A stretch of DNA of 64,000 nucleotides. It comes from Chordibacter sp038103695 (GTDB lineage Bacteria > Verrucomicrobiota > Verrucomicrobiia > Opitutales > Seribacteraceae). This document shows, piece after piece, positions 1 through 9,348 of the stretch. The DNA is taken from positions 3,766 to 67,765 of the forward strand of contig JAYNZN010000003.1 in the NCBI GenBank assembly GCA_038103695.1, written 5' to 3'. Position numbers and translations under genes: made by a program. The stretch's first letter is position 1; each line of letters begins with the position of its first letter. The notes under the pieces are model-generated. The model ran no database searches. It saw only the letters and a list, made by a program, of their open reading frames with translations, and had not been told where the DNA came from.

Positions 1-2
1 TT

Positions 3-539
3 GATTTTAAAGACCCAAAAGGGGTAAACACCGTTATTTTCCAACTAGATGCACTTCTGGAGTCGATCAATGGGTCTGCAGGTGGGGTTTCTGGTAATGT
101 TTCCTTTGATCCAGAAAAACCTGCTGAGACAAGTGGGACAATTTCCCTTGAAGCTTCCAGCTTGCGGGTGGACAATTCAGTCTTGCAGGAGCACATGCAT
201 GGGGAGGACTGGTTGGATGTACAAAAATTTCCTACCATTGAGTTTTCTCTGGCCAACCTGACTGAATTAAAGCAACAAGGCCGTTCACTCCATGCATTAG
301 CTGAAGGGAAGATGACCATCCGCAATGTTACCCTAAAGATGAACCTGCCGGTCGAGCTTACCTACCTCGAAGGTATGCTCGAAAAACGCAATCGTGTACC
401 TGGTGATCTCCTGATTGTCCGATCCAAGTTTAAGGTCAAACGCGATGACTTTGGAATCAAACCGGGGGAATATCTCGATAAAGTCGCCAATGAAATAGAC
501 ATCTCGATTAATCTTGCCGGAGCATGCCCTGTGAAGTAG
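3..539 (+). CDS. YceI-family protein, 5' truncated
   Basis: The reading frame is open from the left edge, so the N-terminus and any signal peptide lie outside the window. The visible 178 residues match the YceI lipocalin-like beta-barrel fold, which binds polyisoprenoid-type lipids in the periplasm. Seen here are the alternation of short strands, a segment near LEASSLRVDNSVLQEHMHG followed by DWLDVQKFPTIEFS (the 'new-strand, then FP.I.F.S' pattern of YceI) and a C-terminal strand ending EIDISINLAGACPVK. The family assignment is by pattern; substrate is unknown. A strong terminator follows, so this ends its transcription unit. Confident for family, not for role. Confidence 0.75.
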   Translation, partial: DFKDPKGVNTVIFQLDALLESINGSAGGVSGNVSFDPEKPAETSGTISLEASSLRVDNSVLQEHMHGEDWLDVQKFPTIEFSLANLTELKQQGRSLHALAEGKMTIRNVTLKMNLPVELTYLEGMLEKRNRVPGDLLIVRSKFKVKRDDFGIKPGEYLDKVANEIDISINLAGACPVK

Positions 540-580
540 TGTGATCTTTACCCCATGAGAGTTTTACTCTCACCCCAATA

Positions 581-620
581 AGCGAGAACGCCCCTAAGCG
601 TTCTCGCTTTTTTTTTATTT
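581..620 (+). terminator. Rho-independent terminator after the YceI gene
   Basis: A perfect 10-bp stem, AGCGAGAACG (581-590) and CGTTCTCGCT (599-608), has an 8-base loop and runs into nine T residues and further T-rich sequence. A second weaker hairpin, TGAGAG/CTCTCA, lies just before it at 556-572. It separates the YceI gene from cysC, which starts about 20 bases downstream. Confidence 0.92.
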
Positions 621-641
621 TATGTTAGTCTGCTTCCTTTT

Positions 642-1244
642 GTGAGTAAAACAGACATACATCCCATAACAGACCGTTCCATACCAAAGTCTCAAAAAGA
701 AATGCTTTTTGGGCAAAAAGGTGTGGTTTTTTGGCTGTGCGGACTGTCAGGGTCCGGCAAAAGCACCATGGCCATCCAAATGGAAAAACTTCTTCATAAT
801 AAAGGCAAACACTGCATTCTTTTGGACGGAGACAACCTCCGGTCAGGTTTAAATTCAGACCTTGGTTTTACAGATTCAGACCGTATCGAAAATATCAGGC
901 GCGTAAGCGAGGTTGCCAAATTACTTTCCGAAAATGGAATGGTTGTACTGGTCTCACTCATTACCCCTTTTCGGAAATCAAGGTTAGCTGCAAAATCAAT
1001 CATTGGGGAAAGCAATTTCCATGAAATTTTCGTAAAAGCATCGTTCTCTGCCTGCAAAGAAAGAGATGTAAAAGGTCTATATGCCAAAGCTGAGGCAGGA
1101 AAGGTTCAGGCATTTACTGGAAAAAGCTCAGCATTTGAAGAACCTGATAATCCCAGCCTTACCATAAACACAGAACAGCAAAGCGAAGAAGAATCTGTCC
1201 AATCGTTGTTCGCTTACATTTTAAAATCAATCTCTATCGATTAA
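642..1244 (+). CDS. cysC: Adenylylsulfate (APS) kinase
   Basis: Phosphorylates APS to PAPS with ATP, the second step of sulfate activation, in the cytoplasm. The protein is 200 residues, the usual length. The P-loop GLSGSGKST is near residue 34, followed by the APS-kinase signatures LLDGDNLRSGLNSDLGF, RIENIRRVSEVAKLL and LITPFRKSR, and later KGLYAKAEAGKVQAFTG and the YxxP-like EEPDNP. The start is a GTG at 642; no other start is better placed, and there is no clear ribosome site. Its stop overlaps the cysD start (TAATG), so cysC-cysD-cysN look translationally coupled. Product certain by motif. Confidence 0.95.
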   Translation: MSKTDIHPITDRSIPKSQKEMLFGQKGVVFWLCGLSGSGKSTMAIQMEKLLHNKGKHCILLDGDNLRSGLNSDLGFTDSDRIENIRRVSEVAKLLSENGMVVLVSLITPFRKSRLAAKSIIGESNFHEIFVKASFSACKERDVKGLYAKAEAGKVQAFTGKSSAFEEPDNPSLTINTEQQSEEESVQSLFAYILKSISID

Positions 1245-2149
1245 TGAAAAACTACAACCTCACCCACTTGGACCAACTGGAAGCTGAAGCTATTTTCATC
1301 TTGCGGGAAACTGCAGCCCAGTTTGAACATCCTGGTCTTCTTTTTTCCGGAGGAAAGGATTCCATCGTTATGGCCCACCTGGCCTTCAAAGCTTTCTATC
1401 CATCGAAGTCTCCCTTTCCATTGGTCCATGTCGACACTGGTCATAATTTCCCAGAAACCATTGCCTACAGAGATCAATTTGCTGAAAAAATGGGTGCCCA
1501 ACTTATCATTGGGTTGGTACAGGACTCGATTGACCGTGGCACTGCGGTAGAGGAAACTGGGGCAAATGCCAGCCGGAATGCCCTCCAATCTGTTACTCTT
1601 CTGGAAACAATTGAAAAAGAGAACCTAGACGCCGCCCTTGGTGGTGGGCGTAGAGACGAGGAGAAAGCAAGGGCCAAAGAAAGATTTTTCTCGCATCGGG
1701 ACGCATTTGGCCAGTGGGACCCCAAAAACCAGCGCCCTGAACTCTGGAATTTATTTAATGGACGCAAGAGTCACGGTGAACATTTCAGAGTATTTCCGCT
1801 AAGCAATTGGACGGAAATGGATGTATGGCAATACCTCAAAAAAGAGGATATTGAGCTTCCATCTCTCTATTTTTCTCACGAGCGTGAGATAGTTGAGAGA
1901 AATGGTTCCCTTCTTGCCGTGAGTGAATTTGTTTCTCCTACTGAAAAGGAAACGACAAGAACTGAAATCGTCCGTTTTCGCACCATTGGGGATGCCACCT
2001 GCACTGGTGCCGTTCTCTCCACTGCATCGAACCTCGATGAGGTCATCGCAGAGGTGGCTGCTTCTAGGGTAACTGAAAGAGGCACAAGAGCCGATGACCG
2101 GAGATCTGAATCCGCTATGGAAGATCGTAAAAAACAAGGTTATTTCTAA
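1244..2149 (+). CDS. cysD: Sulfate adenylyltransferase subunit 2
   Basis: Catalytic small subunit of ATP sulfurylase; with the GTPase CysN it makes APS from sulfate and ATP. At 301 residues it has normal length. The PP-loop motif of the adenylyl-transfer family is FSGGKDSIVMAHLA near residue 34. VHVDTGHNFPE, LGGGRRDEEKARAKER and HFRVFPLSNWTEMDVWQYL are typical of CysD. It ends with the usual MEDRKKQGYF. It lies between cysC and cysN with a 1-base overlap upstream and 12 bases downstream. Whether the PAPS feeds assimilation or sulfation of polysaccharides cannot be told from this window. Confidence 0.96.
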   Translation: MKNYNLTHLDQLEAEAIFILRETAAQFEHPGLLFSGGKDSIVMAHLAFKAFYPSKSPFPLVHVDTGHNFPETIAYRDQFAEKMGAQLIIGLVQDSIDRGTAVEETGANASRNALQSVTLLETIEKENLDAALGGGRRDEEKARAKERFFSHRDAFGQWDPKNQRPELWNLFNGRKSHGEHFRVFPLSNWTEMDVWQYLKKEDIELPSLYFSHEREIVERNGSLLAVSEFVSPTEKETTRTEIVRFRTIGDATCTGAVLSTASNLDEVIAEVAASRVTERGTRADDRRSESAMEDRKKQGYF

Positions 2150-2161
2150 TTTTAAAATAGA

Positions 2162-3470
2162 ATGAGTGAAGATAAAAATTATTTAAACATGGACCTTTTG
2201 CGTTTCACCANNNNNNNNNNNNNNNNNNNNNNNNNNNNNNNNNNCTGCAGGCAGTGTGGACGACGGAAAAAGCACACTGATCGGCAGGTTGTTTCACGAC
2301 ACAAAAGCTATTTTCGAAGACCAACTCGAAGCCATTGAGCAAAGCAGTAAAAAACGGGGAGATGAACATGTTAACCTCGCACTTCTTACCGACGGTCTTC
2401 GGGCGGAAAGAGAGCAAGGGATAACTATAGATGTTGCTTACCGATATTTTGCTACGCCAAAAAGAAAATTTATCATCGCGGACACACCAGGACATATTCA
2501 ATACACTCGTAATATGGTCACAGGTGCATCCACTGCCAACCTTGCCCTCATTTTAGTCGACGCCAGAAACGGGGTGGTCGAGCAGACTAGAAGGCACAGC
2601 TTTATCGCAGACCTGCTCGGTATTAAGCTTGTATCAGTCTGTATTAATAAAATGGACTTGGTGGGCTACGAAGAGGCTGCCTACATCAAGGTGCTCGAAC
2701 AATTCACGGAGTTTGCCAGCCGTCTAGAAAATGTAACGGATATTACCTTTATACCTATATCTGCACTCAAAGGCGACAATGTGGTGGACCGTTCCGAAAA
2801 TATGCCTTGGTTTAAAGGCCCCCCCTTGCTCTACCACCTAGAAAATGTGTATGTTGGATCCGATTTCAATCATGTGGATGCTCGCTTTCCTGTGCAATGG
2901 GTAATCCGTCCTCATTCGGATGAACATCATGATTTCCGCGGGTTTGCCGGGCGTGTTGCTGGGGGAGTATTTAAAACAGGGGATGAAGTAACCGTTCTTC
3001 CTTCTGGGTTTAATTCACAAATCAAACAGATTCTACTGGCTGACCAGGAGGTGGATGAAGCATTTCATCCCCAATCTGTCACTATTTTGCTTGAAGATGA
3101 AATCGATGTCAGCCGAGGTGATATGTTGGTCAAACCCAACAACCAACCCAATAACTCCCAGGATTTAGATGCCCGCGTGTGCTGGTTTTCAGCAACCAAG
3201 AAGCTCACTTCGGGCAGTAAGTTGCTTTTTCGCCACACTTCCAAAGAAGCTCAGGTAATTGTTAGTGATGTGAAATATAAGATAGATGTTAATTCTCTGC
3301 GCAAAAATGAAGAGCAAAAGGAGTTATCCATGAATGATATTGGGCGTATATCCTTGAGAGCTTCCCAGCCTGTATTTTGGGACTCTTATCGCAGGAACCG
3401 TAATACTGGAAGCTTCATTTTGGTAGACCCCTTCACCAATGAAACATTGGCCGCAGGAATGCTCCGGTAA
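2162..3470 (+). CDS. cysN: Sulfate adenylyltransferase subunit 1 (GTPase), interrupted by an assembly gap
   Basis: GTPase subunit that drives APS synthesis by CysD. The N-terminus MSEDKNYLNMDLLRFT begins at ATG 2162 and is followed by 34 N. The sequence resumes in another formal frame with AGSVDDGKSTLIGRLFHD. If the N run is deleted, the flanking bases join as ACT and give LLRFTTAGSVDDGKST, exactly the family's N-terminus, so the gene is probably intact at about 424 residues. Other G motifs are DTPGH with NMVTGAST and NKMD. No APS-kinase domain is fused at the C-terminus, in keeping with the separate cysC upstream. Confidence 0.93.
2211..2244. other. Assembly gap (34 N) inside cysN
   Basis: Run of 34 undetermined bases. 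Protein-level reasoning indicates that the two flanks abut with no missing codons, so the run is likely a placeholder of arbitrary size. Confidence 0.9.
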
Positions 3471-3566
3471 CGTTACAAAAGATTATATTTCCACAGAGAT
3501 AACCTTGTCTTTTCACGCTATTTCACAAGATGCACAGCTTAAGTTGCTGATCTGATTTCATTTACA

Positions 3567-5333
3567 ATGAACAATAAAACTTCATCCATATTCCTTGGCA
3601 TCCTTCTTATTTCTTTAAATTATTCTTGCTTGCACAGTAAGGATGAGAATCGGGAGGATCCTGCAAACACAGGTTACACCTGGACACCTGAACACATGCA
3701 TATCGGGGTGAGGTGGCAACCATTTGGCATGCCAGGATGTGAACTTTACGACGCCAATCGTCCGCTCATATCTGAGCACAGCAGTTACGCACAGTTTTGG
3801 GTTAGCTGGAATGCCGTGGAACCCACCCCAAAGAGCACGGACTATGAAAACCATATGTCGGGCTCGCTCAAAGCTATCGAACACGCGGTTGATTTGTGTG
3901 TAGAGAGAGGGGTTAAAGTAGAGTTCGTCTTGTGGCATACACCCACATGGGCGTCCGTTTCCGGAAAGGGTGGACCCTGGCGTCCCAAACCCGGAATGTA
4001 TGCTGAATTCGTCACCCGAATCGCCCAGCATTTCAAAGGCAGGGTGGACGCGTATCAGCTTTACCATGAGGCAAACCTCAAAGGGATGATGAATGATGCA
4101 GATACCACATTTCTTATCAATGAGATCTTCAAGGATGGGGCACGGGCTGTACGCAAAGTTTACAACCAAGCTCCAAAACTGCCCGTCATCCTATCTACTT
4201 CCGGCACATCCCCTTGTGAAGCCTGCGATGGCCGAGAGGGCTTACAAGGAGGAAAGGGTGCAGTCGCTGTGGACGACTACTACGACCAGTTGATTGCATC
4301 AGAAGAATTAATGAAGGAAGTGGACGCATTAAACATGAATGTGTCTGACCATTTCAATGGATATGGCATGATGGACGGATTAATCATTCCTAATGTTTGG
4401 AGCCAATATGACTTGGTTAGGGAGAAGCTTGATACCGCAGGACTAAAGCACAAGAAAATCCTTTCATCTGAGTCCTGGATCGTTTGGGACGGATCTAACA
4501 ACAACCACGATGTTAATTCAGACGGTCTTAAAAATGAATTAGATGCGTACGACAAAACCGTAACTATTTTTGGAAAGTTACTCGAGCGCGGATTGAACAC
4601 TCTCAACATGCCCTGGTGTGATAATTCAAGCAGGTGGTCTATGGGACTGGTCAAGAGAGTGGACTACAACGGCAGGGTTAAACAGCTCCAACCCAAGTGG
4701 GTAACTCCATCCGTGGATGGTGGCCCAGATATTGTGACCCGCAAAATTAGTCTTCGCGGATCAAGTGACGACAACTTTATTCCCACCGAAGCTCCTAGTT
4801 CCGGTCTCCCTTTTACGGTGAAAGATTACACCAACCCGGGTGACCCAAACCACCTGCACTATTACATTTGGAAATGGTACTCACAAATATCAGCGGGATC
4901 AGATGAAGTTATTCGTCATGCAATTGCTGGCGAACGCGGAAATGATATCAGAGTTTTGGGCAATGGAATGACTGGAAACGAGCAGTACCGAATCGCATCG
5001 TATAACCGAACAACCAAAAAATTTCTGGTATTGGTGTACTCCGGAGGTGCCAATGGTAAGGGCTGGGCAGATGTGAAAATTCCTTCAACGATACAAAGCG
5101 GGGTGTACTACAACAATGACAAGTCATTTTCAGACTTTAGAGGCGAAGGCATCTCAAACGGGAAAAAATATAAAGCCAAAGTAATCACCAAGAACATAAG
5201 TCGAAAAGACGGCAAAGACATCGATCTATCGAGCTATACTTCAGGAAACCAAGTGGTCAGAGACGGAGAATTAACTGCCCGTGTTAATAGGATGAACAAA
5301 TTCACTCTCATCGAGTTTTCTCCATCCCGATAG
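3567..5333 (+). CDS. Putative secreted clan GH-A glycoside hydrolase
   Basis: 588 residues with an N-terminal signal (ILLISLNYSC, possibly a loose lipobox with Cys at residue 21). A TIM-barrel-like region occupies about residues 35-370: WVSWNAVEPTP (strand 2 type), VEFVLWHTPTWAS (strand 3), DAYQLYHEANLKG (strand 4, candidate acid/base Glu in HEAN) and KILSSESWIVWDG (strand 7, candidate nucleophile Glu). The C-terminal 200 residues look like a beta-rich accessory domain. The arrangement resembles GH39/GH5-like clan GH-A enzymes, but the usual NEP motif is replaced by HEAN, so the exact family and substrate are not assignable. It is not part of the cys operon by function; the gap from cysN is 96 bases. 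Confidence 0.6.
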   Translation: MNNKTSSIFLGILLISLNYSCLHSKDENREDPANTGYTWTPEHMHIGVRWQPFGMPGCELYDANRPLISEHSSYAQFWVSWNAVEPTPKSTDYENHMSGSLKAIEHAVDLCVERGVKVEFVLWHTPTWASVSGKGGPWRPKPGMYAEFVTRIAQHFKGRVDAYQLYHEANLKGMMNDADTTFLINEIFKDGARAVRKVYNQAPKLPVILSTSGTSPCEACDGREGLQGGKGAVAVDDYYDQLIASEELMKEVDALNMNVSDHFNGYGMMDGLIIPNVWSQYDLVREKLDTAGLKHKKILSSESWIVWDGSNNNHDVNSDGLKNELDAYDKTVTIFGKLLERGLNTLNMPWCDNSSRWSMGLVKRVDYNGRVKQLQPKWVTPSVDGGPDIVTRKISLRGSSDDNFIPTEAPSSGLPFTVKDYTNPGDPNHLHYYIWKWYSQISAGSDEVIRHAIAGERGNDIRVLGNGMTGNEQYRIASYNRTTKKFLVLVYSGGANGKGWADVKIPSTIQSGVYYNNDKSFSDFRGEGISNGKKYKAKVITKNISRKDGKDIDLSSYTSGNQVVRDGELTARVNRMNKFTLIEFSPSR

Positions 5334-5350
5334 AATTATTTGTACATCTC

Positions 5351-5764
5351 TTAGTTCAAAAGTTTGCTTTTGTGTTGAGAAAAGCGGTGGGTTGAAAGTG
5401 CCTTCCTAGACTTCCGGGGAGACTTGCTTACGAGAACCAAAACAAATATACCAACGAGCCAGGCTAAGACGGTGTAATAAGAGATCTCGTAAAGAAAAAA
5501 GCAAAGTAAGCACCACAAAAGGAAAAGAAGCAGGCACGCAACCCGAACAGACCAAACTATAATCCTGCATGAGCTGAGCTTGTACATTAGATTGCCGCAG
5601 TTTATGCAATAAGGGCTTTCATCAATTTCTGAATAAGTACCACCATCCAGGTTCGCCCGAGGAAAGGTGGTCCACTTTCTTTTATAATCTGTGTGGGACA
5701 AACAATGAGAGCACCAAGGCTCTTCCTTGTCCTCTAAATTGATTATTTCATCTTCCACACTCAT
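5351..5764 (-). CDS. Small membrane protein with an N-terminal zinc ribbon
   Basis: 137 residues. The N-terminal cytoplasmic part has two Cys pairs, CSHC (residues 18-21) and CINC (about 53-56), spaced like a zinc ribbon. Two hydrophobic segments follow (about 67-90 and 95-115), then a basic tail rich in Ser, Lys and His. No family is recognised. It is convergent with the glycosidase gene, ending 17 bases from its stop. Function unknown; zinc binding is inferred from Cys spacing only. Confidence 0.6.
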   Translation of the reverse strand: MSVEDEIINLEDKEEPWCSHCLSHTDYKRKWTTFPRANLDGGTYSEIDESPYCINCGNLMYKLSSCRIIVWSVRVACLLLFLLWCLLCFFLYEISYYTVLAWLVGIFVLVLVSKSPRKSRKALSTHRFSQHKSKLLN

Positions 5765-5891
5765 GAAATAAAATACCCATCCACCACGCTTAATTCACTC
5801 TGAGAAAAGTTCAACTTCTGAAAACAAAAATTATGTAGCCAAGTACATCTTTAAAGTTGTCTATCATAGATTCAATGACTTGTTAGGTTTT

Positions 5892-7016
5892 ATGGACCCA
5901 CAACCCTCTCATCGTTGTGCTTCAGACGGGCACATGTTTCTAAACTCTGTCCAGGGGATAGGCCCGATCCTGTTAAATCGCCTATTTGGCAGGTTTGAGG
6001 ACGATCCATGGAAAATCCTAAGCTCCACCCCATCTGAGTTATCAAATGTAAAGGGGGTAGGAAAACAACTGGCTCAAACCATTCAAAATGCACATGCTCA
6101 TGATTGGTTAAAAAAAGAAAAGAAGAAGCTCCACCAAATGGGAGGGCAATTTTTAGTCAAAGAACAACTTCCTGGATTTCTCAATCAATTGCCAGACCCG
6201 CCCATAGGGCTTTACTCCTTAGGTGAAATTCCCACCGGTACTTTTGTCTCAATTGTAGGTACCAGAGGGCCATCTCTATATGGAAAAAAATTTGCCAGGC
6301 AACTGGCATTCGAGCTGGCACAGGCGGGTGTTTGCATTGTTTCAGGCATGGCTAGGGGAATAGATACAGAAGCACACCTTGGGGCTCTTGATGCTGGAGG
6401 TAAAACCATTGCTTTTTTGGGTAGCGGGCTCGATGTAATTTATCCGCCCGAAAACCTTAGGCTTTATCAAAGGATTCAAGAATTTGGATCGGTGCTTTCT
6501 GAATTCCCCTTGGGGAAGCGAGCAGACCGGAGAACCTTCCCTATGAGAAACAGATTGGTCGCGGGGTGCTCAACAGCCGTTATTGTTATTGAATCTGCAA
6601 AATCCGGAGGAAGTATGATTACCGCAAAATTTGCCGCAGAGCAGGGCAGGACGGTGTTCGCATTGCCAGGGAGGGTGGATCAACCGGAGTCCCAAGGCTG
6701 CCTCGACCTGATTAGAGATGGAGCGATTCTGGTAAGAAATTCAACCGATGTACTAGAGGAAATCTTACCAATGATGGAATTGACCAAAACAACCAGTAAG
6801 GAAGCATCCAATGCGTCCAATAGTTCGCCCCTCGGACTGGACAGTGAAGAAAGAGAAATTATTAACCTGCTTAAAGGAGGCGAAAGGATGACCCTCGACG
6901 AAATCCAAAGCTCTCTCCGAGTACCAACTTCAAATATTAGTCCAACAATTACTATGCTTGAGATCAAAGGTCTTATTACCAAGCGACCCGACGGAAAGTT
7001 TGAGACTAATATTTAG
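5892..7016 (+). CDS. dprA: DNA-processing protein DprA/Smf
   Basis: Loads RecA on incoming single-stranded DNA during natural transformation. The protein has an N-terminal helix-hairpin-helix (NSVQGIGPILLNRLFGRF, SNVKGVGKQLAQTI), then the Rossmann-like DprA core: SIVGTRGPSLYGKKFA, IVSGMARGIDTEAHLGAL, AFLGSGLDVIYPPEN, FPMRNRLVAG and GGSMITAKFAAEQGR. It ends with a C-terminal winged-helix part (LDEIQSSLRVPTSNISPTITMLEIKGLI). I take ATG 5892 rather than the in-frame TTG at 5880; neither has a clear ribosome site. Length of about 374 residues is normal. Confidence 0.93.
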   Translation: MDPQPSHRCASDGHMFLNSVQGIGPILLNRLFGRFEDDPWKILSSTPSELSNVKGVGKQLAQTIQNAHAHDWLKKEKKKLHQMGGQFLVKEQLPGFLNQLPDPPIGLYSLGEIPTGTFVSIVGTRGPSLYGKKFARQLAFELAQAGVCIVSGMARGIDTEAHLGALDAGGKTIAFLGSGLDVIYPPENLRLYQRIQEFGSVLSEFPLGKRADRRTFPMRNRLVAGCSTAVIVIESAKSGGSMITAKFAAEQGRTVFALPGRVDQPESQGCLDLIRDGAILVRNSTDVLEEILPMMELTKTTSKEASNASNSSPLGLDSEEREIINLLKGGERMTLDEIQSSLRVPTSNISPTITMLEIKGLITKRPDGKFETNI

Positions 7017-7082
7017 TCTATTTCTATCTCGCACGAATTTGTATAGTTGCTTTTCCCCATTTTGTTTATTTGTATGGTTGCC

Positions 7083-7178
7083 AGTTTAGGGGAGCCCAAG
7101 GATGATGGGCTGAGATGTTGGATCCATTCCCACCAACGACCCTTTGAACCTGATGCTTCTTATGCCGTAGGGAAAACT
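7083..7178 (+). promoter_or_regulatory. TPP riboswitch (THI element) upstream of thiC
   Basis: The conserved core is present: GGGGAGCCC with GGGCTGAGA (7089-7115 region), then ACCCTTTGAACCTGAT (7139-7154) and ATGCCGTAGGGAA (7162-7174). A closing P1 helix can form between AGTTT (7083-7087) and AAACT (7174-7178). The small ATTGG/CCAAT hairpin at 7191-7206 lies just before the thiC start and may be part of the expression platform. There is no run of T typical of a terminator, so translational control is the more likely mechanism (inference). Confidence 0.95.
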
Positions 7179-7216
7179 TTTTACGGCCTAATTGGTATCT
7201 TCCAATAACTTAAATT

Positions 7217-9148
7217 ATGATACAAAAAGTCGAAGATTCCAACACCCCAAGTTCTCTTTTCCCTAACTCTCGCAGGGTCTACTTAAAAGGAGAGATTCAT
7301 AAAATTTCTGTCCCTATGAGAGAGATTTCATTGTCTGAGACTAATCTTCCTGATGGTTCCACCGAGAAAAATGAGCCCATACGCGTCTATGACACCTCTG
7401 GTCCTTGGGGAGACTCCCAGTTTCACGGAAAGGTAGAGAAAGGACTGCCTCCACTCCGGGAATCATGGATTCAGGCAAGAGAAGATGTGGAGAATATTGA
7501 AGGGCGCGATGTTAAGCCTTCTGATAATGGATTTTTATCCGACCGTCATGACCAAAGAACGCGTGAGCGCTCGCAGGAACTTCCAGACTTTGATCGTTCG
7601 GCAATCTCCGTTCTTCGTGCCAAGGGATCCCAACCAGTTACTCAATTGCACTATGCAAGACAGGGCATCATCACTCCGGAAATGGAATTTATTGCCATCC
7701 GTGAAAATATGAAGCTTCAAGCCCTGAACGAAAAACTGAAAACTTCTCCCGACGCAGCTTCGAACTCATTGAAGCACCAGCACAATGGTCAATCTTTTGG
7801 GGCATCGCTCCCCGATGAAATTACTCCAGAATTTGTCCGGGATGAAGTCGCTCGTGGTCGTGCGATCATTCCCGCAAATATAAACCATCCGGAGCTTGAA
7901 CCGATGGCGATTGGGCGGAACTTTTTAGTGAAAATTAATGCCAATATCGGGAATTCTGCAGTCGCTTCCTCCATTGAGGAAGAAGTGGAGAAAATGAGAT
8001 GGGCGACCAAATGGGGAGCCGACACCTTGATGGACTTATCCACGGGTAAAAATATTCACCGTACCCGCGAGTGGATTCTTCGAAATTGCCCAGTCCCTGT
8101 TGGCACAGTTCCAATTTACCAAGCCCTGGAAAAAGTGGGCGGAAAGCCAGAAGATTTAACCTGGGAGATTTTTCGTGATACACTGATCGAGCAAGCCGAG
8201 CAGGGAGTCGACTATTTTACTATTCATGCAGGTGTTTTGTTGCGTTATGTGCCCATGACCCGCAACCGAATGACTGGGATCGTCAGTCGTGGCGGTTCTA
8301 TCATGGCAAAGTGGTGCCTCGCCCATCACCAAGAGAATTTTCTTTATGAAAAATGGGATGAAATTTGCGATATCATGGCTTCTTACGATGTCTCCTTCTC
8401 CATTGGAGATGGATTGAGGCCAGGATCAATTGCCGATGCAAATGACCAGGCTCAATTTGCAGAGCTCAAGACACAGGGAGAACTGACCACCCGAGCCTGG
8501 AATAAAGGCGTACAAGTGATGAATGAAGGCCCTGGTCATGTGCCCATGCACATGATCAAGGAAAACATGGACAAACAAATCGAATGGTGCCATGAGGCCC
8601 CTTTTTATACCCTCGGGCCATTGACTACTGATGTCGCTCCCGGGTACGACCATATAACTAGTGGAATTGGTGCGGCCATGATTGGTTGGTATGGATGTGC
8701 AATGCTTTGCTATGTTACACCCAAAGAACACCTTGGCTTGCCCGACAGGGAAGATGTGCGAGAAGGTGTGATTACCTATAAACTTGCGGCCCATGCTGCA
8801 GACCTAGCCAAAGGTCACCCCGGAGCCCAGTATCGTGATAATGCCTTATCCAAGGCACGGTTTGAGTTTCGCTGGGAAGATCAGTTCAATCTCTCGCTCG
8901 ACCCTGAAAAAGCGAAATCTTTCCACGATCAGACACTGCCCCAGGATAACGCTAAAACTGCCCATTTTTGCTCCATGTGTGGACCTCACTTCTGCTCAAT
9001 GAAAATTACTGAAGATGTTCGTCGATACGCAGATGAGCATGGGTTCAACGACGAATCCGATGCAATCACCCAAGGGATGGCAGAGAAAGCAAAGGAGTTT
9101 CTCGATTCAGGCGCTGAGATTTATAGTGGTCCATCCACCAAAGAATGA
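7217..9148 (+). CDS. thiC: Phosphomethylpyrimidine synthase
   Basis: Radical-SAM enzyme that converts aminoimidazole ribotide to HMP phosphate, the pyrimidine half of thiamin. It is 643 residues, within the long-form ThiC range. Signatures seen: HYARQGIITPEMEFIAIREN, SRGGSIMAKWCLAHHQENF, DGLRPGSIADANDQAQ, MNEGPGHVPMHMI and GPLTTDVAPGYDHITSGIG. The non-standard C-terminal cluster motif is CSMCGPHFC (Cx2Cx4C). It directly follows the TPP riboswitch and its stop overlaps thiS, so it heads a TPP-repressed operon. Confidence 0.98.
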   Translation: MIQKVEDSNTPSSLFPNSRRVYLKGEIHKISVPMREISLSETNLPDGSTEKNEPIRVYDTSGPWGDSQFHGKVEKGLPPLRESWIQAREDVENIEGRDVKPSDNGFLSDRHDQRTRERSQELPDFDRSAISVLRAKGSQPVTQLHYARQGIITPEMEFIAIRENMKLQALNEKLKTSPDAASNSLKHQHNGQSFGASLPDEITPEFVRDEVARGRAIIPANINHPELEPMAIGRNFLVKINANIGNSAVASSIEEEVEKMRWATKWGADTLMDLSTGKNIHRTREWILRNCPVPVGTVPIYQALEKVGGKPEDLTWEIFRDTLIEQAEQGVDYFTIHAGVLLRYVPMTRNRMTGIVSRGGSIMAKWCLAHHQENFLYEKWDEICDIMASYDVSFSIGDGLRPGSIADANDQAQFAELKTQGELTTRAWNKGVQVMNEGPGHVPMHMIKENMDKQIEWCHEAPFYTLGPLTTDVAPGYDHITSGIGAAMIGWYGCAMLCYVTPKEHLGLPDREDVREGVITYKLAAHAADLAKGHPGAQYRDNALSKARFEFRWEDQFNLSLDPEKAKSFHDQTLPQDNAKTAHFCSMCGPHFCSMKITEDVRRYADEHGFNDESDAITQGMAEKAKEFLDSGAEIYSGPSTKE

Positions 9149-9348
9149 AGATTTTTGTTAATGATACCCCAAAGGAAATCTCGTCTGGGATAGACTTAGC
9201 TTCTTTGCTAACCGAGCTGAACTTGCTTGAAGCAAAGGGCTGGGCTTTCGCAGTAAATGGTTCAATCATCAAAAAAAACATGCTCAAAGAGACGATTCTG
9301 AATGAGGGTGATCAAATCCTTCTCATACAGGCAACCCAAGGCGGATGA
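9145..9348 (+). CDS. thiS: Sulfur carrier protein ThiS
   Basis: 67-residue ubiquitin-like protein ending in the required Gly-Gly (IQATQGG). The C-terminal glycine is adenylated by the ThiF-like protein and converted to a thiocarboxylate that donates sulfur to ThiG. The start overlaps the thiC stop by 4 bases, and its own stop overlaps the next gene by 4 bases. Confidence 0.95.
   Translation: MKIFVNDTPKEISSGIDLASLLTELNLLEAKGWAFAVNGSIIKKNMLKETILNEGDQILLIQATQGG

Noticed and set aside
2256..3470. cysN as a truncated or frameshifted pseudogene
   Set aside because: The apparent frame change is caused by the arbitrary length of the N run; joining the flanks gives the exact family N-terminus.
5356..5371. 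CAAAAG/CTTTTG inverted repeat after the glycosidase gene
   Set aside because: Six A/T-rich base pairs overlapping the end of a convergent gene, with no T run; not distinguishable from chance.
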